Source of the DNA: DATFXM01 sp035315885
Lineage (GTDB): Bacteria > Acidobacteriota > Blastocatellia > UBA7656
Direction of reading: 5' to 3'
DNA length: 9,769 nt
Assembly: GCA_035315885.1 (NCBI GenBank)
Contig: DATFXM010000045.1
Location: 1 to 9,769 of the forward strand
Shown piece by piece: positions 4,836 to 9,769 of this stretch. Each line of letters begins with the position of its first letter. The first letter of the stretch is position 1. The notes beneath the pieces are model-generated. The model ran no database searches. It was not told where the DNA came from and worked only from the letters and a program-made list of their open reading frames with translations. Position numbers and translations under genes: made by a program.

Positions 4836-7505
4836 ATGACTAACCCGAACGGGTTGTCTGACCGTATTGTTGTATTCGGCGACGAACTAAAATCCGCCCG
4901 TGCAATAGCCCGGATGCTCGAATCCTCGGGCTATCACGCCGCTTCCATGAGCTCGTTCGAGCTCGCCCGTGCCCAAGGCGTACCTCAACGTGCATCTCTT
5001 GTCATAATCGAGCCCGCGGCTCCAGTGTTGACTGGCCCTATAAGTCATAAGCTGGAAGACGAATCCGGCATCAGCGTGAGGAGATTGAACTGGGCGCGCG
5101 AGGCCCTCAGCTTTTGCGAGGAAATCCGCTCATCGCCCTCGACTGGCGACGTTCCGATCATATTCATTTCGAAAAGCCAGCGGTCCCAGGACAAGGTGGC
5201 CTGCCTCAACCGAGGTGCAAGCGACTTCATCTCGAAGCCGTATCAGCGAGCCGAGCTACTGTCGCGGGTCAAGGCTCACCTTCGTTCATGGAGGTACGAG
5301 AGAGAGCGCGCTGAACGCCTCGAGCAGTTAAAGATTCTTAATCGCGTTTCCGCAGTGCTCGCCAGCACTCTCGACCCCGACGTTCTGCTGGACGGGACTC
5401 TGGAAGCGCTCGTAGAAGTCTCACGAGCCGCCGCAGGGATCATCTATCTCTGCAGCGAAGACGGCTTGGCCGTTCACGTGGCCGCCGTAGAAGGCATCGA
5501 GGTAAACGACGATACCCGTGAATCGCTTCAGGAAATATTTTCGGCGGCAGTCCCGCTAATGAACGGTGAGCCGACGCTCCTTGATCAGCTTCCTGAGTCG
5601 CTTCGTCGCGCTCTTTCTCCCGCGCTGCTAAAGAAGTTCGGCCGAATGGTCTGGGCGCCGCTGAGGCTACAGGGAGAAACTGTCGGCGCCGTCTGCCTCG
5701 GTCTGGAGCGGCACACTGCAATCCTGCGGCAGCAACCCGAACTGCTCGCAACCATCTGTAATCAACTCGCAGTCGCACTGGAAAACGCGCGCCTCTACGT
5801 AGAGACAAAGAAGGGCGCGGCCCAGTTGTCCTTCGTATACAACCTCGGCAACAACCTGATGACGTCCCTCGAAATGGACGAGCTGCTCGGTTACGCCGTG
5901 TTCACCGTAGGCAAGAGCCTCGAATGTGACGCGTGCGCGGTGATCGTGCGTAGTTCCAGTGGTGCTGGCGGATTCGCCTCGGCTGTGTACCGGAGAGCAC
6001 AAGATGAGAAGGCGCCCACCGCGGACTGGTACGACGCTACAAACGTCAAATCCTACTTCGAAGCAGCCGACACCAGGGTACAGCCTTCAATAGAGTGCAG
6101 GACCGACGAGCGCTTCCTTTGCGACTCTGCAGTGACCAAGGAAACCGTCGTTCCGCTGATGTTTGATGACAAGACTCTTGGAATGCTGATCTGTGGTTGC
6201 TACGCCGAGCGTACGATCAGTCCCGATGACCAGAGACTACTCGGCGCGGTAGCCCAGCAGCTCAGCCTCGCCATCCGAAATACCGAGCTCTATCGAAGAA
6301 CGAAAGACACCTCGATCAATCTTGCAGTTGAAGTATCGCGGCGGACCCGCGAAGCCGAGGAGCAGAAGCGCTTCACCGAGAAGATCATCGATTCCCTTCC
6401 GGTCTCGCTCTACGTCGTAGACCGCGACATGCGCATAGTTGCATGGAATCGAAATCGAGAAGTTGGCGGGCTGGGTATTAGCCGCGAGCAGGTGCTCGGA
6501 CGAAATGTCTTTCACGTACTGGCGCGCCAGCCTCGACGGCGGCTGGAGGAGGAGTTTACCGATGTCTTCAGGACCGGAGAGATGGTAAGAGTCGAACAGG
6601 ACTCGAGCTACGAAGGCCAAAAGAAGGTCTGGAAGATAAGCAAAATTCCGATGCGCGTCGACAATGCCGAGGTGACGCACGTTATCACCGTTGGTGAAGA
6701 CATTACAGAACAGAAGAAGATGAACGAGGCGGTAATTCACGCGGAAAAGCTTGCCTCGATTGGTCGACTGGCAGCCGGCGTGGTGCACGAGATCAACAAC
6801 CCGCTTGCTACGATCGCCGCCTGCTCAGAGGCACTCACCGCACGGGTAGATGACATCGAAAACGAAGAGATTCACGATGATTTCTCTGAATATCTGCAGA
6901 TCATTCGAGACGAGGCATTCCGTTGCAAGGCGATAACCAACAGCCTGCTTGAGTTCTCACATCAACGACAGGCGGAGAAGGTCCCATCGGAGCTGAACCA
7001 GATTATCGAACAAACGCTTCAGCTCATACGGCACCATCCGCGCCTGAACAAGATGAAGATCGTAAAGGAACTGAATGATGTGCTTGCGCCGGTCTACGTC
7101 AACGAAGGTCAAATGAAACAGATCTTCATTGCGTTGATATCGAACGCATTTGACGCGATGGAAGGCGAAGGAACCCTCACGATCAAGACGCACTGGCACG
7201 AGTGCGAGGGCGGTCGCATGCTCTGCGCCGAATTCAACGACACCGGTTGTGGAATCCCTCCCGATCATCTTCAAAAGATTTTTGATCCATTTTTTACGAC
7301 CAAACCACTCGGGCGAGGTACCGGGCTCGGTCTTTCGGTTTGTTACGGCATCGTCTCTGAACACGGCGGGAGGATCGAAGTGGACTCCGCTGAAGGCGCC
7401 GGTTCGACATTCAGGGTCATGCTGCCCGGTCACAACAACCTCACTCAGCAAGACGGAAATGGAGAAGCATTCGAACCTATATTCGAAATGGAGGGGGCAC
7501 TGTGA
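4836..7505 (+). CDS. Sensor histidine kinase: degenerate receiver, GAF-GAF-PAS, HisKA-HATPase
   Basis: 889-aa soluble sensor kinase with no membrane segments. Order: receiver-like domain (~10-150), coiled linker, GAF (~165-320), GAF (~330-485), coiled linker, PAS (~516-625, 'SLYVVDRDMRIVAWNR' closing with 'GEDITEQ'), HisKA (~635-710) and HATPase (~750-870). The phosphoacceptor is His651 in 'VVHEINNPLATI'. The ATP site shows the N-box 'ALISNAFDAM', 'DTGCGIP' and 'GTGLGLS'. The H-box is of the NtrB-like HEINNP type, matching the downstream partner. Receiver oddities: the expected acceptor Asp is Glu59 (VIIEPAAP), the first Asp of the acidic pair is Gly15, and ~25 residues are inserted at ~64-88; Ser112 and Lys134 are kept. 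It therefore probably is not phosphorylated. AGGA at 4826-4829 lies 6 bases before the ATG. The stop overlaps the next start (GTGA). Confidence 0.92.
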   Translation: MTNPNGLSDRIVVFGDELKSARAIARMLESSGYHAASMSSFELARAQGVPQRASLVIIEPAAPVLTGPISHKLEDESGISVRRLNWAREALSFCEEIRSSPSTGDVPIIFISKSQRSQDKVACLNRGASDFISKPYQRAELLSRVKAHLRSWRYERERAERLEQLKILNRVSAVLASTLDPDVLLDGTLEALVEVSRAAAGIIYLCSEDGLAVHVAAVEGIEVNDDTRESLQEIFSAAVPLMNGEPTLLDQLPESLRRALSPALLKKFGRMVWAPLRLQGETVGAVCLGLERHTAILRQQPELLATICNQLAVALENARLYVETKKGAAQLSFVYNLGNNLMTSLEMDELLGYAVFTVGKSLECDACAVIVRSSSGAGGFASAVYRRAQDEKAPTADWYDATNVKSYFEAADTRVQPSIECRTDERFLCDSAVTKETVVPLMFDDKTLGMLICGCYAERTISPDDQRLLGAVAQQLSLAIRNTELYRRTKDTSINLAVEVSRRTREAEEQKRFTEKIIDSLPVSLYVVDRDMRIVAWNRNREVGGLGISREQVLGRNVFHVLARQPRRRLEEEFTDVFRTGEMVRVEQDSSYEGQKKVWKISKIPMRVDNAEVTHVITVGEDITEQKKMNEAVIHAEKLASIGRLAAGVVHEINNPLATIAACSEALTARVDDIENEEIHDDFSEYLQIIRDEAFRCKAITNSLLEFSHQRQAEKVPSELNQIIEQTLQLIRHHPRLNKMKIVKELNDVLAPVYVNEGQMKQIFIALISNAFDAMEGEGTLTIKTHWHECEGGRMLCAEFNDTGCGIPPDHLQKIFDPFFTTKPLGRGTGLGLSVCYGIVSEHGGRIEVDSAEGAGSTFRVMLPGHNNLTQQDGNGEAFEPIFEMEGAL

Positions 7506-8899
7506 GCGCAGACGCCAATGTCAAGCTTCTGATAGCGGAAGACGAAAAAAATCTGGGGCTCGTTTTGCAAAAGGAGCTTTCGAGACTTGGACACGATGTA
7601 ACTCTTGTGCATGACGCCGAATCAGCGCTGTCAGAATCGCGCGAACAGGATTTTGACGTGGCGTTGTTGGACATAATGATGCCGGGACGCAGCGGGCTGG
7701 AGGTTCTACGCGAGCTTCGGCAACAGGAACAGCCGCCGGAAGTATTGATGATGACCGGCCACGCTACAGTTGAAACTGCTCTTCAGGCGATGAAGCTAGG
7801 TGCCTATGATTACCTGACCAAGCCGTGCCACATTCGCGAGCTGGAGGCGATCATCAACAAGGCTTATGAAAAGCGCCAGCTCAGACGCGAGAACATGATT
7901 CTGCAGTCTCGTCTGACGTACAAGCAGAAGGCGCCCGATATTGTAGTCCGAAGCCAGAAGATGACCGACATCCTCGCGTTGGTGCGCAAGGTCGCCGCTT
8001 CGAATGCGATCGTGCTGGTCACCGGCGAATCAGGAACCGGCAAGGAACTCGTGGCGAGCACGATTCACCAGTATTCCCACCGTCACGCGGGACCGTTCAT
8101 CGATATAAGCTGTGCGGCAATACAAGAGACACTGCTCGAGTCAGAACTGTTTGGCTACGAGCCTGGTGCGTTCACCGGCGCGCGGAAGCGCAAGCTCGGG
8201 TTATTTGAGTTGGCGCACGGCGGGACGTTGTTTCTTGACGAGATTGGCGAAATGAGTCTCACGCTGCAGGCCAAGCTGCTGCGTGTCCTGGAGACCCAGT
8301 GCTTTTATCGTGTCGGCGGCACAAAGAAAGTTGAAGTCGACGTTCGGGTAATAACCGCGACGAACCGCGACTTGAGCCAGCAGGTTGCGGAGGGTAGATT
8401 CCGAGGCGACCTTCTGTTCCGCATCAACAACTTTACGATCCAGCTTCCGTCGCTGCGCGAGAGAACGGACGACATTCCGCCTTTGGCGGCGCACTTTCTG
8501 GCGGCAACCACCGGCAACAACAGCACCATCCTGAGTGAAGAAGCGATGCAGCTGTTGATGGACTATAGCTGGCCCGGGAATGTGCGCGAGTTGAAGAACG
8601 TGATCGAACGAGCGGTTATTCTTGCAAGCGAAGCGGTGATTCAGCCCGAGGACCTGCCGCTCGAGCTTCGAACGCATCGTCCCGCCGCTACCGAAACTGC
8701 CGATGACGAGGATAAAGGCGGCCCCGCGAGCCTTGATGAGCTAAAGCGTAAGCAGATTCTCGCGGTGCTCGAGCAGACCGGCTGGCATCAGGGTAAGGCT
8801 TCAGAGATCCTTGGGATTTCTCCGAGCACTCTTTATCGTCAGCTCAAGTCCTACGGTTTGACCAGGACACGTCGAATCACCAGCCCATCGATGCTGTAA
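7502..8899 (+). CDS. NtrC-family sigma54-dependent response regulator
   Basis: 465-aa transcription activator. Receiver at ~7-120 with acidic Glu13/Asp14, phosphoacceptor Asp57 (LLDIMMPG), Thr in MMTGHA and Lys in YLTKP. AAA+ domain at ~143-375 with Walker A GESGTGKE (~175-182), the sigma54-contacting loop GAFTGA (222-227), Walker B 'GGTLFLDEIGEM' and the arginine-rich 'FRGDLLFRIN...LPSLRER' segment. A Fis-type helix-turn-helix ends the protein ('ASEILGISPSTLYRQLKSYG'). All motifs are intact, so it should activate sigma54 promoters upon phosphorylation. GTG start with GGAGGGGG 4 bases upstream; it overlaps the kinase stop by four bases, so translation is coupled and the kinase is its probable partner. 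Targets are not known from the sequence. Confidence 0.95.
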   Translation: MSADANVKLLIAEDEKNLGLVLQKELSRLGHDVTLVHDAESALSESREQDFDVALLDIMMPGRSGLEVLRELRQQEQPPEVLMMTGHATVETALQAMKLGAYDYLTKPCHIRELEAIINKAYEKRQLRRENMILQSRLTYKQKAPDIVVRSQKMTDILALVRKVAASNAIVLVTGESGTGKELVASTIHQYSHRHAGPFIDISCAAIQETLLESELFGYEPGAFTGARKRKLGLFELAHGGTLFLDEIGEMSLTLQAKLLRVLETQCFYRVGGTKKVEVDVRVITATNRDLSQQVAEGRFRGDLLFRINNFTIQLPSLRERTDDIPPLAAHFLAATTGNNSTILSEEAMQLLMDYSWPGNVRELKNVIERAVILASEAVIQPEDLPLELRTHRPAATETADDEDKGGPASLDELKRKQILAVLEQTGWHQGKASEILGISPSTLYRQLKSYGLTRTRRITSPSML

Positions 8900-8920
8900 G
8901 TAAAGTGCCGACGCTGAGTG

Positions 8921-8943
8921 AGGCGCGATTTCTCGATTCGCCT
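8921..8943 (+). terminator. Possible weak terminator after the response regulator
   Basis: AGGCG-CGA (8921-8928), a TTTC loop, TCG (8933-8935) and CGCCT (8939-8943) form an interrupted stem 22 bases after the stop codon. Only three T residues fall at its end, so termination would be weak at best. Confidence 0.28.
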
Positions 8944-8975
8944 TTGCCAGACTGCTGCCTGAATACCGTTTCCCA

Positions 8976-9019
8976 ACTCAGCACCCGAGACTCAGCAGTC
9001 AGCACTCGACCCAGCAGTC
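8976..9019. repeat. Degenerate CTCAGCA/CAGCAGTC short-repeat cluster
   Basis: ACTCAGCA occurs at 8976-8983 and 8990-8997 (14-base step). CAGCAGTC occurs at 8993-9000 and 9012-9019 (19-base step), with a further CAGCACTC at 9000-9007. The cluster is confined to the intergenic spacer and looks like a decayed short tandem repeat. Confidence 0.5.
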
Positions 9020-9042
9020 CACCCCAGTGCTCCCTTCTGACG

Positions 9043-9057
9043 AAAAGTTGCACTTTT
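9043..9057. repeat. Perfect small inverted repeat upstream of the protease gene
   Basis: AAAAGT-TGC-ACTTTT pairs 6+6 around a 3-base loop, 56 bases before ATG 9113. It may be an operator, or on either strand a very weak terminator-like hairpin. It contains TTGCA, but the -24 element expected of a sigma54 promoter is not properly spaced. Confidence 0.35.
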
Positions 9058-9112
9058 AAGAGTTCCTTGGTTAATCTTTTTCTAGTCATCTTGAAGGCGA
9101 AAGGATGAAGGA

Positions 9113-9769
9113 ATGGGTGACGAGGATAATAGGACAGAAGAGCCCAGAGGTGTCGCGAAGTCGGAACCGTTTCGCAGCAAACGAAGCGGCAGTGGTCCAT
9201 GGATCGGAATCGTTTTTGTAGTAGCGGCATTGGTCGTTTCGATAGCGATCGTGCAGGGCTCTTATCATCGTGGGGGCGGGCCAACCGGCAAAGCGCCTGA
9301 GCTTGCCCCGCCCCGTGCGGTGACTGCGGAGGCCCCCTCCCCCGTTGAGCTGTCGAACACGTTCAGGGAAGTTGCGAAGGCGGTTAAGCCTTCAGTCGTA
9401 TTCATAAACGTCGTCGAGGCCGGTCGCGCAGGCGGTGGTGGAGGCGAAGAGCCCTCTCCGTTCCCGCGAGTGTTGCCGATGCCTAGTCCGCGTCGAGAGG
9501 GGGCAGGTTCGGGCTTCATTGTCACGCCCGACGGCTACATCCTGACCAACAATCACGTTGTCAACGGGGCAACAAAGATCTCGGTGACCCTTTCAGACGG
9601 ACGGAAATTATCGGCTGAAGTAATCGGCCAGGACCAGGCGACTGATCTCGCGGTGATTCGGATTGACGCCTCAGGGTTGCCTACGGCGGTCCTGGGCAAT
9701 TCGGACGAGGTGCAACAAGGTGATTGGGTGCTGGCACTCGGAAGCCCCTTCGGTCTCCAGCAAACTCTC
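9113..9769 (+). CDS. htrA: Membrane-anchored HtrA/Deg serine protease, 3' end outside window
   Basis: 219 residues are present. ATG 9113 is chosen because AAAGGA (9100-9105) lies 7 bases upstream; ATG 9105 is in another frame. A ~29-residue charged N-terminus precedes a single membrane helix (~30-47, 'WIGIVFVVAALVVSIAIV') with no cleavage site, followed by a Pro/Gly-rich linker. The trypsin-like domain begins at ~80: 'KPSVVFINV', 'GSGFIVTPDGYILTNNHVV' with catalytic His148, and 'DQATDLAVIRI' with catalytic Asp178. The sequence breaks off in 'LALGSPFGLQQTL', before the Ser motif (GNSGGP) and any PDZ domains. The topology predicts a periplasmic protease tethered to the inner membrane, as for DegS or many HtrA-like proteins. 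A Gly-rich insertion (~112-118) lies in the early protease fold, at the place of the Q-linker/LA-loop region. It follows the two-component genes after 213 bases, likely with its own promoter. Confidence 0.93.
   Translation, partial: MGDEDNRTEEPRGVAKSEPFRSKRSGSGPWIGIVFVVAALVVSIAIVQGSYHRGGGPTGKAPELAPPRAVTAEAPSPVELSNTFREVAKAVKPSVVFINVVEAGRAGGGGGEEPSPFPRVLPMPSPRREGAGSGFIVTPDGYILTNNHVVNGATKISVTLSDGRKLSAEVIGQDQATDLAVIRIDASGLPTAVLGNSDEVQQGDWVLALGSPFGLQQTL

Noticed and set aside
4829..4843. Four-residue leader ORF (ATG at 4829, TAA at 4841-4843) overlapping the kinase start
   Set aside because: It has no separate ribosome site and is short enough to be chance; nothing suggests attenuation.
9036..9053. 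Sigma54 promoter before htrA (TCTGACG ... TTGCA)
   Set aside because: The -12-like TTGCA is good, but the upstream part lacks the GG of the -24 element at the required spacing: 10 bases before the GC there is TG instead. Kept only as an inverted repeat.
1..9769. CRISPR array, insertion sequence, rRNA or tRNA genes
   Set aside because: No regularly spaced direct repeats of CRISPR length, no transposase-like frame or terminal inverted repeats, and no rRNA or tRNA signatures were seen while reading both strands.

Overview
The window looks like a chromosomal segment of a Gram-negative, double-membraned bacterium with moderately high GC. It carries the end of a Tol-Pal operon, a lipobox lipoprotein and a periplasmic-type HtrA protease. 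My best guess for the host is Acidobacteriota, probably near Blastocatellia. That guess rests on remembered look-alikes of the small CxC-x4-CxC protein, of the TPR protein beside it, and of Pal proteins with Ig-like repeats. I could not check it against a database.

Layout: (1) 1-2143, on the + strand, is the distal Tol-Pal cluster: the TolB C-terminus, then Pal with two Ig-like repeats inserted between lipid anchor and OmpA domain, then CpoB/YbgF. (2) 2144-4835 is an accessory island between two conserved blocks. It holds a 328-bp gap; a small minus-strand exported protein with a cysteine motif and a hydrophobic C-terminal tail; a divergent TPR protein whose only usual start codons lie antisense to the small gene; and an unrecognised small ORF whose Shine-Dalgarno and ATG sit inside a perfect hairpin. 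Next comes a mostly non-coding stretch ending in a strong sigma70-type promoter with a palindrome between -35 and -10. (3) 4836-8899 is a translationally coupled two-component pair: an 889-aa sensor kinase (degenerate receiver, GAF, GAF, PAS, HisKA, HATPase) and an NtrC-type sigma54-dependent activator. (4) 8900-9112 is a spacer with short repeats and a small hairpin. (5) From 9113 to the window end is the 5' part of a membrane-anchored HtrA/Deg serine protease.

How the parts may work together: TolB, Pal and CpoB belong to the system that keeps the outer membrane tied to peptidoglycan during division. The kinase and activator should turn a GAF/PAS-sensed cue into sigma54-dependent transcription. 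Their neighbour is an envelope protease, but a regulatory link is only suggested by position. The most unusual material is in the island. The exported cysteine-motif protein and the divergent cytosolic TPR protein may form a functional pair (for example exported signal and intracellular receptor, or surface protein and partner). This is a hypothesis from gene arrangement and protein architecture, not a demonstrated system.
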